Shown: positions 44,141-53,199, counted from the stretch's first letter. The stretch: 64,000 nt of DNA from Nostoc calcicola FACHB-3891 (GCF_014697355.1 NZ_JACJRQ010000018.1:62001-126000); one strand, 5' to 3'. Made by a program: numbers and translations. The notes: generated from the letters alone by a model not told the origin.

Positions 44141-44446
44141 CTAGCGTATTCCCCCAATAAATTGTCAATTAATTTAAGTTGGTCATTGCTGAAAAATCAT
44201 AAACAACTGAAACTAGCCATTGATAGAACACAGTAGCTCGATGAACAAATCTTTTGAACAAAGATTTTTTTTATGACTTCTATCTGAAATTTGAATTTTC
44301 AGATCGAAGTGTAAAAGTTTAATGTAAACTACATCACATTGTAAGACAAAACCAAAAACTTTCTAAAGAAATTTAGCAAATTGCTGTATACCAATAAACA
44401 TAAGAAATAGATTTAAGCAAATTTTTTTAAAGCTTAAGGAGGCCTG

Positions 44447-45916
44447 ATGGTTACAGCAACAGTACCAGGACAACAGGTCAAAATTGGCCCAACCCGATTG
44501 CTGATTAACAATGAATGGGTAAACAGTATCAGCGATCGCCGATTTCCAACAATCAATCCAGCTACAGGTGAGATAATCTGCGAAGTTTCAGAAGCAGACG
44601 CCCCAGATGTCGATAAAGCAGTACAAGCAGCCCGTACTGCCTTCACTTCTGGAGAATGGCCAAAGATTTCTGCCAGCCGTCGCGGCGAGTTGCTTTACAA
44701 GCTAGCTGACTTAATTGAACAAAATATCGATGAATTGGCGCGGCTAGAAACCCTCGACAACGGCAAGCCCCTACAAGATTCTTTGGGTGACTTGGGCTTA
44801 GTCATCGCCTGTTACCGCTACTATGCAGGCTGGGCTGACAAAGTTCAAGGTAAAACCATCCCCATCAACGGCCCGTACTTCTGCTACACTCGCCATGAAC
44901 CTGTGGGTGTAGTTGGTCAAATTATCCCGTGGAATTTCCCCCTGTTGATGCAGGCTTGGAAATTAGCACCAGCTTTGGCAACTGGTAACACTGTAGTGAT
45001 GAAAACGGCAGAACAAACACCTTTATCAGCCCTGCGGGTGGGTGAGTTGATTGTTGAGGCTGGTTTTCCGCCTGGTGTGGTAAACATTTTATCAGGATAC
45101 GGGCCAACTGCCGGGGCAGCGATCGCTCGTCACATGGATGTTGACAAAGTGGCATTTACTGGTTCCACTGAAGTCGGGCATTTAATTATGGAAGCGGCTG
45201 CTAAAAGCAACCTCAAACGCGTCACCTTGGAACTTGGTGGCAAGAGTCCCAACATCATTTTTGCCGATGCTGACATGGACAGAGCGATCGCAGATTCCCA
45301 CGAGGCGTTATTCTTTAACCAAGGGCAGTGCTGCTGTGCTGGTTCGCGGGTGTTCGTAGAAGAAAAATGCTACGACGAATTCGTTGCTAAAAGTGTAGAA
45401 AGAGCAAAAAGGCGCATTGTTGGTAATCCTTTCGATGCCAACACACAACAAGGGCCCCAAGTAGACAAAGAACAATTCGACAGAGTGATGAGTTACATCG
45501 AATCTGGGATGCGCGAAGGTGCCAAAATGCTATGTGGCGGTAATCAAGTCGGAGAAAAAGGGTTCTTTATCGCCCCCACAGTTTTTGCAGATGTCCGCGA
45601 TGAGATGAAGATTGCCCAAGAGGAAATCTTTGGCCCAGTGATGAGCATCATCAAATTTAAAGATATCGACGAAGTAATTCAAAGAGCGAATGCCACCATG
45701 TACGGACTCGCCGCCGCTGTGTGGACTCAGGATATCACCAAAGCACATGCGATCGCTAATAACGTTCGTGCTGGTACAGTCTGGGTAAACTGCTACGACG
45801 TATTTGATGCTGCTGCACCCTTCGGTGGATTCAAGCAATCAGGTATTGGTCGAGAACTCGGTGAATATGGCTTGCAGCAATACACCGAAGTTAAGACAGT
45901 TACCATCAAATTGTAG
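44447..45916 (+). CDS. NAD(P)-dependent aldehyde dehydrogenase
   Basis: 489 residues, ALDH class 1/2-like. Motifs: IPWNFPLLMQAWKLAPALA, the coenzyme segment KTAEQTPLSALR, FTGSTEVGHLI, Glu in LELGGKSPNI, the catalytic Cys in GQCCCAGSR, EEIFGPVMSI and PFGGFKQSGIGRELG. It oxidises aldehydes to acids; retinal or aliphatic aldehydes are possible. AAGGAGG precedes the ATG. The upstream 306-base spacer to the divergent protease gene is AT-rich without repeats. Single gene, followed by a GGGGAAAGGGG tract. Confidence 0.92.
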   Translation: MVTATVPGQQVKIGPTRLLINNEWVNSISDRRFPTINPATGEIICEVSEADAPDVDKAVQAARTAFTSGEWPKISASRRGELLYKLADLIEQNIDELARLETLDNGKPLQDSLGDLGLVIACYRYYAGWADKVQGKTIPINGPYFCYTRHEPVGVVGQIIPWNFPLLMQAWKLAPALATGNTVVMKTAEQTPLSALRVGELIVEAGFPPGVVNILSGYGPTAGAAIARHMDVDKVAFTGSTEVGHLIMEAAAKSNLKRVTLELGGKSPNIIFADADMDRAIADSHEALFFNQGQCCCAGSRVFVEEKCYDEFVAKSVERAKRRIVGNPFDANTQQGPQVDKEQFDRVMSYIESGMREGAKMLCGGNQVGEKGFFIAPTVFADVRDEMKIAQEEIFGPVMSIIKFKDIDEVIQRANATMYGLAAAVWTQDITKAHAIANNVRAGTVWVNCYDVFDAAAPFGGFKQSGIGRELGEYGLQQYTEVKTVTIKL

Positions 45917-45919
45917 TTG

Positions 45920-46078
45920 GATTAAAGGGGAAAGGGGGAAGGGGGAAGGGGCAAAGGGGGAAAGGGGTAAGGGGTAAGGGGCAAAGGGGAAGGGGCAAAG
46001 GGGGAAAGGGGTAAGGGGTAAGGGGCAAAGGTTAAATTTATCCCTTTACCCTTTACCCTTTAACCTTTACCCCTGTTT
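45920..46078. repeat. GGGGAAAGG/GGGTAAGG polypurine tract
   Basis: A purine run of about 110 bases made of GGGGAAAGGGG and GGGGTAAGGGG units is followed by complementary CCCTTTACCCTTTAACC, so a hairpin is possible. Similar tracts occur at 3903-3990, 60950-60980 and 61105-61265. Confidence 0.55.
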
Positions 46079-46168
46079 TGAATTCCTTTAACCTTTACCC
46101 CAGTTTTGATATTTGATATGGGTTGGGCATGATAAATAGACATAGCACACAACCCCAAGAAAATTCTA

Positions 46169-47368
46169 ATGATAAATGCGATCGCCACTAGATTTCGCCG
46201 CATGATGGCTGGGAGGAAAACCGGGATTGCCTATTTTCACGGACATAAAGGCAAAAATCAAACCAGGCGTTCCTTAGTATTCTATACCTGCATAGGATTA
46301 CTAGGTACAATTCTGGCATTGTTGTTAATAGCATCCCCAGGATTCACCCAAAAACCACAACCCCAACAACCGTTATTAGTAGCTACACGAGTCATACCAC
46401 CCTTTGTACTACCAGACAAAGGTCAGCTATCAGGATTTAGCATCGACCTTTGGCGCAGCATTGCTGACGAAATAGGTGTAGAGTCTAAATTTATTCAATA
46501 TCCTACAGTGTCGGAACTGCTTGCTGCTATTCAACAGAAGAAAGCCAACTTAGCAATTGCAGCTATCTCCATTACAGCCGAACGCCAGCAAAATTTTGAC
46601 TTCTCATTACCAATTTTTGCCGGTGGGCTGCAAATTCTGGTGAGAAACCCAGAGAATAACAGCAGTGGCTTTTCCAATATTTTGCAATTATTTTTCTCAG
46701 CCAGCCTCTTACAAGTAATAGGCATTGCCCTGGTGCTAATTGCCGTAGCAGCCCACATTATTTGGTTATCTGAACGCAATCACAAAGAAGGCATGGTTCC
46801 TCAATCATACTTTCCTGGCATTTTCAAAGCCTGTTGGTGGGCAGCTGCCACATTAGCCACCCAAGCCGATGAAATGCCCAAGGGAGTAGTAGGACGCCTG
46901 GTAGGTATTGTTTGGATGTTCATCGGAGTGCTTTTCGCTGCCTACTTTACAGCTACCGCTACCACCTCATTAACAGTGCAGCAACTCCAAGGTGACATCA
47001 AGAGTATCGACGATTTACCCGGTAAGATAGTAGCCACAATTACTGGCAGTACAGCCGCTACATACCTGGAAGAACATCGTATTTCAGTTGTACAAGTCCC
47101 GAAAATTGAGCAAGCTTACAACGCTCTAATGACAAAAAAAGTTGATGCTGTGCTGTTTGATGCACCCGTACTCCTTTTCTATGCAGCCAATGAAGGCAAA
47201 GGCAAAGTACAGGTTGTTGGCACTATCTTGCGTGAAGAAAGTTACGGCATCGTTCTACCGAATAACAGTCCCTATCGCAAACCAATTAACAAAGCCTTAC
47301 TGAATCTCAAAGAAAACGGCACTTATCAATCTTTATATGATAAATGGTTTAATGCTAAAGAATCTTGA
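46169..47368 (+). CDS. Prokaryotic ionotropic glutamate receptor-like channel
   Basis: 399 residues with GluR0-like architecture: an N-terminal hydrophobic signal/anchor (LVFYTCIGLLGTILALLLI), first lobe of an SBP_bac_3 ligand domain (VIPPFVLPDKGQLSGFSIDL), then a TM segment (LLQVIGIALVLIAVAAHII), a pore loop (ACWWAAATLATQADEMPKG), a second TM (VGIVWMFIGVLFAAYFTATA) and the second lobe. The pore loop lacks the TVGYG potassium filter of Synechocystis GluR0 and the spacing resembles eukaryotic receptors. It would be an amino-acid-gated channel of the cytoplasmic membrane. No neighbours suggest the ligand. Confidence 0.83.
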   Translation: MINAIATRFRRMMAGRKTGIAYFHGHKGKNQTRRSLVFYTCIGLLGTILALLLIASPGFTQKPQPQQPLLVATRVIPPFVLPDKGQLSGFSIDLWRSIADEIGVESKFIQYPTVSELLAAIQQKKANLAIAAISITAERQQNFDFSLPIFAGGLQILVRNPENNSSGFSNILQLFFSASLLQVIGIALVLIAVAAHIIWLSERNHKEGMVPQSYFPGIFKACWWAAATLATQADEMPKGVVGRLVGIVWMFIGVLFAAYFTATATTSLTVQQLQGDIKSIDDLPGKIVATITGSTAATYLEEHRISVVQVPKIEQAYNALMTKKVDAVLFDAPVLLFYAANEGKGKVQVVGTILREESYGIVLPNNSPYRKPINKALLNLKENGTYQSLYDKWFNAKES

Positions 47369-47390
47369 AGAGGGGGAGTAGGGAATTTGG

Positions 47391-47549
47391 GCTTTAAGCC
47401 TTAATGCTAGAACTTTAAGGCTTAATGTTAGAACTTTAAGGCTTAATGTTAGAACTTTAAGACTTAATGCTAGAACTTTAAGACTTAATGCTAGAACTTT
47501 AAGACTTAATGCTAGAACTTTAAGACTTAATGCTAGAACTTTAAGACTC
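47391..47549. repeat. 21-bp tandem repeat (seven units)
   Basis: Seven full copies of TTAATGCTAGAACTTTAAGRC (47401-47547) plus a partial unit in front. Variants are GGC/GAC and GCT/GTT. The minus strand is an open frame of SLKVLAL heptads, but this is a product of the 21-bp period. It follows the receptor gene at once and precedes a MITE. Confidence 0.85.
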
Positions 47550-47553
47550 ACCT

Positions 47554-47678
47554 CAATACAGTTCGGTTAAAGGGGAAAGGGGAAAAGGGAAAGGTTTCAA
47601 ATACATCCTTTACCCCTTACCCCAAAACCATTTCCCAGACCACAAGGGAAGTTCATACTGCTTATCCGAACCGTATCA
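47554..47678. mobile_element. MITE-like element, second copy of the 2242-2359 family
   Basis: The left end CAATACAGTTCGGTTAAAGG and right end CTTATCCGAACCGTAT match the ends of the element at 2242-2359 in the opposite orientation. About 36 bases including the complement of GCAGTATGAACTTCCC are identical. No clear target duplication. It ends three bases before the mazG stop. Confidence 0.6.
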
Positions 47679-47680
47679 CG

Positions 47681-48499
47681 TTACCCTTCTTGTGCAAGTC
47701 GAATTTTTGCCTGTTGCCACAACTTTTCCAACTCATCCAAACTGTAATCACTCAGAGGGCGGTTAACAGCTGCCTCCATTTTTTCTAAACGCTGGACAAA
47801 TCGCTGATTTGTACCTTGCAAACCAGCACTGGGGTCAAGGTTATGCCAACGCGCAAGTTGAATCACCGCAAATAGTAAATCCCCTAATTCTGATTGTTGG
47901 CGTGCGGGTGTTTCCTCAGCTAAAGCTTGTTGAAATTCCGCCAACTCTTCATGAAATTTATCCCAAACGCCCTCAATGTTTTCCCATTCAAACCCCACAG
48001 CCGCAGCCTTTTGGGAAATTTTCATCGCCGCAGTTAACGGGGGAAGAGTACGTCCATAACGACTGAGTTTCGCACTAAGTTTTTGATTTTCTGGAGACGA
48101 TTCGCCTTTCTCGGCAGCTTTGATTTGTTCCCAATTTTGCCGCACCTCATCCACACTTTGCACTGACACATCACCAAACACATGGGGATGGCGACGAATT
48201 AACTTTTGGGAAATACCTTGAGTGATTTCTTTGAGAGAAAATTGTCCAGATTCGCTGGCAATTTGGGCTTGCAATACTACTTGTAATAATAAATCGCCCA
48301 ACTCTTCAGCGATCGCTTCTTTATCCCCACTTTTAATCGCATCCACCACCTCATAAGCTTCTTCGATGACATAGGGTGTCAGCGTTTCGGGAGTTTGTGC
48401 CAAATCCCAGGGACAACCACCATCAGGCGATCGCAATTTTGCTACCACCTCTATTAACTCCTGCAACGCTGCCAAAGTCTCATTTTGATTCATTTCCAT
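47681..48499 (-). CDS. mazG: Nucleoside triphosphate pyrophosphohydrolase MazG
   Basis: 272 residues with two MazG domains. The first carries CPWDLAQTPETLTPYVIEEA, EAIAEELGDLLLQVVLQA (ExxED-like metal site) and RRHPHVFGD; the second has EWENIEGVWDKFHEELAEF-like and SELGDLLFAVIQLARW motifs. It hydrolyses NTPs and dNTPs to monophosphates, cleaning noncanonical nucleotides or lowering (p)ppGpp-linked signals. The gene is followed on the minus strand by the MITE, and the DUF2227 gene lies upstream 50 bases away, so they may be cotranscribed. Confidence 0.95.
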   Translation of the reverse strand: MEMNQNETLAALQELIEVVAKLRSPDGGCPWDLAQTPETLTPYVIEEAYEVVDAIKSGDKEAIAEELGDLLLQVVLQAQIASESGQFSLKEITQGISQKLIRRHPHVFGDVSVQSVDEVRQNWEQIKAAEKGESSPENQKLSAKLSRYGRTLPPLTAAMKISQKAAAVGFEWENIEGVWDKFHEELAEFQQALAEETPARQQSELGDLLFAVIQLARWHNLDPSAGLQGTNQRFVQRLEKMEAAVNRPLSDYSLDELEKLWQQAKIRLAQEG

Positions 48500-48549
48500 A
48501 CCTTTGCGTACCTCAGCGCTTCCCTCAGCGTACCTTTGCGTTTAAAAAA

Positions 48550-49137
48550 TTATTTCTTTGCCCTAGAACGACGACCGCGAGTTGCAACTTTACGCTTCTT
48601 TATTTTGCCACTAGGAAGTAACCCCCGAATCCCCTGTTTTAGATATCGTTTGTATGCCGAACCGCTCCAATCGCTTAGAGAATGACTCATAGCACCAAGT
48701 TCTAAACCCAAGAAAAGGGCGATATATTCAGTATCGTAATTCACGAGCGATCGCCCAACAGTTCCGCCTAAATCCTGCCAGGTAAAATTAAAATTCCACA
48801 GCTTTTGGGCAATTACCAAAACAAAAATTGCCAAAATAGCTAGCAAGCACCCAAGATAAATTATCCGCAGCGTCGTACCAATAATCGGCCCGTGGGATAA
48901 AAAAGAACGATGCCGCAAACTTTTTTGATAAGGTAGCCAAATCCAACGCAAGAAACCCCAGCGTTGAAATTGCACAGAGTAAATATCTAAATCCGGGCCA
49001 AACATCAGCCCACCAAAGAGAAACCCACCTGCAACCAACAAAGTCGCATTGCTACTGCGAGTCTGCCACAAAGTTACACCCGCCACGAACGGCAGAGCAT
49101 ATAGAGTAATGCGATCGTGCGTGCGACCAGAGGGCAT
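48550..49137 (-). CDS. DUF2227 metal-binding membrane protein
   Basis: 195 residues. MPSGRTHDRITLYALPFVAG at the start and FGPDLDIYSVQFQRWGFLR, plus LRHRSFLSHGPIIGT, carry His/Asp residues typical of this cyanobacterial family of putative metal-binding membrane proteins, related to the YdjM/DUF457 metal-dependent hydrolases. Three membrane segments are visible. The C-terminal tail is very basic (KIKKRKVATRGRRSRAKK). Located upstream of mazG on the same strand. Function unknown. Confidence 0.82.
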   Translation of the reverse strand: MPSGRTHDRITLYALPFVAGVTLWQTRSSNATLLVAGGFLFGGLMFGPDLDIYSVQFQRWGFLRWIWLPYQKSLRHRSFLSHGPIIGTTLRIIYLGCLLAILAIFVLVIAQKLWNFNFTWQDLGGTVGRSLVNYDTEYIALFLGLELGAMSHSLSDWSGSAYKRYLKQGIRGLLPSGKIKKRKVATRGRRSRAKK

Positions 49138-49301
49138 CCTAAGTCCTAAGTGCTGAATAATGAGTGATTATAAGCCAATACTGTTGGGTTAAGCATTTCT
49201 AACTGCTGTCTGTGTGTCCTCGCCACTTCAAAAAAAATATTTTCCCAAACCACTAGCGCAATAGAAAATCTTTTGCTATGCTAAATAAGGTTGAAACAAG
49301 C

Positions 49302-49374
<73 letters not shown>

Positions 49375-49380
49375 TGAATG

Positions 49381-49409
49381 AAAAAGCCGCCTTACAAGGC
49401 GGCTTTTTT
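49381..49409 (+). terminator. Intrinsic terminator of tRNA-Val
   Basis: GCCGCCT and AGGCGGC form a GC-rich stem with a short loop, followed by TTTTTT. It begins 7 bases after the tRNA and ends only 13 bases before the GTG start of the next gene. Confidence 0.88.
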
Positions 49410-49422
49410 GTTACTTTAGAAA

Positions 49423-51477
49423 GTGAATACATCTAGCGCCACTAGTCCAGATAAAAAGCAAGACCTTTTCCTAGTATGCGGACTCACAAGTTTAGGGCAA
49501 CATTGTGTTGAAGTCCTCAAGCAGTACGATGTTAAAGTCAACGCTATTGACTATGTGCAGCCGGAATACTGGGAAATCCCAGAAGTACCAGGCTTATTAG
49601 AGAAGTTAATTATCGGAGACTGCCGCCAGCCAAATGTTTTAGAACAGGCAGATATCCGCCAGTGTCGTTCAATATTGATAGTCACTAGAAACGAACGATT
49701 GAATATAGAAGCCGCCTTCGCAGCACGGCGTCTGAATCCGCAGGTTCGCTTGATTGTACGTTCTGACAAACAAAATTTTAACGAACTGCTATACGAAAAT
49801 CTCGGTAATTTTGTTGCCTTTGAGCCTACCCATCTCTCAGCTTATGCTTTTGCGCTCACAGCCCTGGGTTCGGAAGCGATCGGATACTTTACCTTAGAGG
49901 GGCATCTGTTGCGAGTAATTGAGCATCAGGTACAACAAAAGGATAGTTGGTGCAATGGCAAACCAGTACATAGAATCAATTTAACAACTCGCCGGGTTTT
50001 GAGTCACATACCAGCTTCATCTCAAGCGCCGAAACAGTTCTATGAGTGGAATCCAGAGGCAATTGTGCAGACAGGAGACACACTGGTTTACATTGAAGTT
50101 GCCCAAGATCTCGCTTTCTCGGAACAATATATCAGCGAATCTCAGGACTCTTGGTGGCAATGGCGAGAGTTTCTCCAAGGCATCGCCCCGAAGAATCTCC
50201 AGCAGAAAGTTATCCGATTTTGGCAATCCTACTACCAAAGCCAAAATCAAATCCGGCGAATTGCAACAATTTATGCAATTACCGTACTCATGCTCTGGCT
50301 GGTTGGCATCATTCTTTTTTGCTTGTATTATCCTCACATCACCGTCCAAGAAGCCTTTTACGCCACAGCAGTCTTGCTTTTGGGAGGATATGGAGATTTA
50401 TTTGGCGGCGTGAAGTTTGCATCGCAACCAGTACCTTCAGATAATATGTCGTGGTGGTTGCGGTTATTCAGCCTGGGACTGACATTAACAGGTCAAGCTT
50501 TCGTGGGAATATTGTATGCATTGCTGACTGATGCTCTTGTCACCTCAAAGTTTCAGTTTTTCAACAGACATCCACCTGTGCCACAACAAAACCACGTGGT
50601 ACTCATTGGCTTAAGTCGTTTGGGACAGAAAGTGGCTGCTGTTTTGCAAGAACTCGATCAGCCATTCGTGGGAGTTCATACTACCACCCTTGGCGATCGT
50701 GTTTTACCCAAGATGCCTCTGATTATTGACAATCCTACCGAAGCACTGGCTCTAGTGAATCTCACCCATGCTAAAAGTATCGTTTTAGTCGGCGACGATC
50801 GCATGGAAAATCTAGAAATTGGTCTGATGGCTCATGCCATCAACCCTTCCAGCCGCTTAATTATCCGCTCTCAAGACCGGCAATTTAGTGAGAATATCGC
50901 CTCTTTGTTTCCCTACGCTCAAGTTATCTGTGGTGCGGCTTTGTCAGCGGAAGTTTTTGCTTGTGCTGCCTTTGGGGAAAACGTTCTGAGCTTGTTTCAT
51001 TTGAGCGCTCAAATAGTCATGGTCACAGAATACAATATCGAAGCAGGCGATACACTCAATGGCTTGCTGCTATCGGAAATCGCTCATGGCTACGGTGTTG
51101 TGCCGATTCTGTACCAGAAAGCTACGCAAGACAATTATTTGTTAATGCCTTGGAATGATGTTAATGTTTGTGCTGGCGATCGCTTGATTGTTTTAGCCGC
51201 CAGCAGCAGTTTACAGCGCATTGAATGGGGTGAAATGCTACCCCGCCTCTGGCAAGTACAAATTGAAAATGCTCTCATTAGAAGCGCAATTGCTGATGCT
51301 GCACAGAAAATTGCTTTGATTACCGGATGTAGTTTGGTTACTGCTAAGCAGTTGATGAATAATTTACCCAGTGTGCTACCAACACCACTGTATAAGCATC
51401 AAGCTCAAGGTCTTGTGCGCGAACTCAAAAAATTCCAAGTTTTGGCAAGTGTCGTCTTCATCGGACAACCATCATAG
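49423..51477 (+). CDS. Two-RCK potassium channel-like protein
   Basis: 684 residues. An N-terminal Rossmann RCK domain (LFLVCGLTSLGQHCVEVLK, ADIRQCRSILIVT) and RCK_C precede two membrane helices (YAITVLMLWLVGIILFCLY and LTLTGQAFVGILYALLTDA) with a pore loop TAVLLLGGYGDLFGG between them; a second RCK (HVVLIGLSRLGQKVAAVLQ) and RCK_C follow. The filter LGGYGD differs from TVGYGD. Such proteins gate K+ flow in response to NAD(H), nucleotides or Ca2+. The start is GTG 49423, only 13 bases after the tRNA terminator; no later ATG fits before the first RCK domain. Confidence 0.85.
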   Translation: MNTSSATSPDKKQDLFLVCGLTSLGQHCVEVLKQYDVKVNAIDYVQPEYWEIPEVPGLLEKLIIGDCRQPNVLEQADIRQCRSILIVTRNERLNIEAAFAARRLNPQVRLIVRSDKQNFNELLYENLGNFVAFEPTHLSAYAFALTALGSEAIGYFTLEGHLLRVIEHQVQQKDSWCNGKPVHRINLTTRRVLSHIPASSQAPKQFYEWNPEAIVQTGDTLVYIEVAQDLAFSEQYISESQDSWWQWREFLQGIAPKNLQQKVIRFWQSYYQSQNQIRRIATIYAITVLMLWLVGIILFCLYYPHITVQEAFYATAVLLLGGYGDLFGGVKFASQPVPSDNMSWWLRLFSLGLTLTGQAFVGILYALLTDALVTSKFQFFNRHPPVPQQNHVVLIGLSRLGQKVAAVLQELDQPFVGVHTTTLGDRVLPKMPLIIDNPTEALALVNLTHAKSIVLVGDDRMENLEIGLMAHAINPSSRLIIRSQDRQFSENIASLFPYAQVICGAALSAEVFACAAFGENVLSLFHLSAQIVMVTEYNIEAGDTLNGLLLSEIAHGYGVVPILYQKATQDNYLLMPWNDVNVCAGDRLIVLAASSSLQRIEWGEMLPRLWQVQIENALIRSAIADAAQKIALITGCSLVTAKQLMNNLPSVLPTPLYKHQAQGLVRELKKFQVLASVVFIGQPS

Positions 51478-51488
51478 AAGTTACGCAA

Positions 51489-51583
51489 TATAGCGCTTCT
51501 CACTTGGGTAAAATATGCCCGTTCGTAGGGGCGCACAGCTGTGCGCCCCTACAGCGTATTGCATCCAAACGAGAATCGCTATA
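51489..51583. mobile_element. MITE-like element, TATAGCG family copy A
   Basis: Ends TATAGCGCTTCTC and GAGAATCGCTATA are near-perfect inverse matches (12 of 13). The centre is a palindrome GTAGGGGCGCA-CAGCTG-TGCGCCCCTAC. GTTACGCAA at 51480-51488 and GTTACGGAA at 51584-51592 flank it, an imperfect 9-bp direct repeat that looks like a target duplication. Related copies: 59558-59653 and 62460-62718. Confidence 0.6.
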
Positions 51584-51749
51584 GTTACGGAATAACGTAG
51601 ACGCAAAGCGGCTTGCCGTAGGCTACCGCAGAGGCGCAGAGGACACGGAGAAATAAGAGTTTGAGAGATATTTCGCGTAAGTCTTAAGAAAAAGTCTGAC
51701 TTTTTTTTGATACGATGATAACTCTGACTCGTTAAACACCGATTGACGT

Positions 51750-53153
51750 ATGAGTAAAGGTACTTTATTCGATAAAGTTTGGGACTTACACACTGTTGGT
51801 ACACTTCCCTCAGGACTGACACAACTATTTATTGGGCTTCACCTAGTTCACGAAGTCACTAGTCCCCAGGCCTTTGCTATGTTACGCGAGCGGGGTTTAA
51901 AAGTACTCTTTCCTGAGCGTACTGTTGCCACGGTAGACCATATTGTGCCCACAGAAAATCAAGCACGTCCTTTTGTCGATACCTTGGCAGAGGAAATGAT
52001 TCAGGCGCTTGAGCAGAATTGTCAAGAAAATAACATAACATTTTACAATATTGGTTCTGGTAGTCAGGGCATAGTTCATGTCATTGCTCCCGAACTTGGA
52101 CTGACCCAGCCGGGAATGACGATCGCTTGTGGAGATAGCCACACATCCAGTCATGGTGCATTTGGAGCGATCGCATTTGGGATTGGTACTAGCCAAGTCC
52201 GCGATGTTCTGGCTTCCCAAACCCTCGCCCTCTCGAAACTGAAAGTCCGCAAAATTGAAGTTAACGGCACTCTCAACGCTGGTGTTTACGCCAAAGATGT
52301 GATTTTACATATCATCCGCACCCTTGGTGTGAAAGGTGGCGTAGGTTATGGCTACGAATTTGCAGGCACCACCTTTGAACAAATGAATATGGAAGAGAGG
52401 ATGACAGTCTGCAATATGGCGATCGAAGGCGGTGCCAGATGCGGCTACGTCAATCCGGATCGAGTCACCTACGATTACCTGCAAGGCAGAGATTTTGCAC
52501 CCAAAGGTGCAGATTGGGACAAAGCAGTAACTTGGTGGGAATCCATCAAAAGTGATGCTGATGCTGAATACGACGATGTAGTAGTCTTTGACGCTGCCCA
52601 AATTCCTCCCACCGTTACCTGGGGAATTACTCCCGGTCAAGGTATCGGTATTAACCAGTTTGTTCCCCAGCCAGAAGAACTCCTCGAAGAAGACCGCTTC
52701 GTTGCCGAAGAAGCTTACCGCTACATGGATTTATACCCCGGTCAACCCATCAAAGGCACCAAAATCGATGTCTGCTTCATTGGCAGTTGCACCAACGGCA
52801 GAATTAGCGATTTGCGGGAAGCTGCCAAAATCGCCCAAGGTCGCCACGTTGCAGAGGGAATTAAAGCCTTTGTCGTTCCTGGTTCCGAACGGGTGAAGCA
52901 AGAAGCAGAAGCTGAAGGACTAGACAAAATCTTCACCGAAGCTGGATTTGAATGGCGTGAACCTGGGTGTTCCATGTGTCTGGCCATGAACCCGGACAAA
53001 TTACAAGGAAGACAAATCAGCGCCTCCTCTTCTAATCGCAACTTTAAAGGAAGACAAGGTTCCTCTTCCGGTCGCACATTATTAATGAGTCCGGCAATGG
53101 TAGCTACTGCTGCCATCAAAGGGGAAGTCTCTGACGTGCGCGATCTGTTGTAA
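51750..53153 (+). CDS. leuC: 3-Isopropylmalate dehydratase large subunit LeuC
   Basis: 467 residues, aconitase family. Motifs: LFDKVWDLHTV, DHIVPTENQ, CGDSHTSSHGAFGAIAFGIG, VCFIGSCTNGRISDLREAA and EPGCSMCLAMNPDKLQ, which give the three cysteines of the 4Fe-4S cluster, plus ASSSNRNFKGRQGSSSGRT for substrate. With LeuD it isomerises 2- to 3-isopropylmalate in leucine synthesis. leuD follows 112 bases downstream. The C-terminal RDLL and length are as expected. Confidence 0.96.
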   Translation: MSKGTLFDKVWDLHTVGTLPSGLTQLFIGLHLVHEVTSPQAFAMLRERGLKVLFPERTVATVDHIVPTENQARPFVDTLAEEMIQALEQNCQENNITFYNIGSGSQGIVHVIAPELGLTQPGMTIACGDSHTSSHGAFGAIAFGIGTSQVRDVLASQTLALSKLKVRKIEVNGTLNAGVYAKDVILHIIRTLGVKGGVGYGYEFAGTTFEQMNMEERMTVCNMAIEGGARCGYVNPDRVTYDYLQGRDFAPKGADWDKAVTWWESIKSDADAEYDDVVVFDAAQIPPTVTWGITPGQGIGINQFVPQPEELLEEDRFVAEEAYRYMDLYPGQPIKGTKIDVCFIGSCTNGRISDLREAAKIAQGRHVAEGIKAFVVPGSERVKQEAEAEGLDKIFTEAGFEWREPGCSMCLAMNPDKLQGRQISASSSNRNFKGRQGSSSGRTLLMSPAMVATAAIKGEVSDVRDLL

Positions 53154-53199
53154 TTTTGGGCATGGGGCATTGGGAGAGACGCGATTCATCGCGTCTGTA

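Noticed and set aside
47391..47549. Possible CRISPR array
   Set aside because: Units are contiguous with no spacers; there are no cas genes in the window.
47333..47551. Minus-strand ORF of SLKVLAL heptads, a possible coiled-coil protein
   Set aside because: It is a by-product of the 21-bp tandem repeat, has no ribosome site and starts inside the receptor gene.
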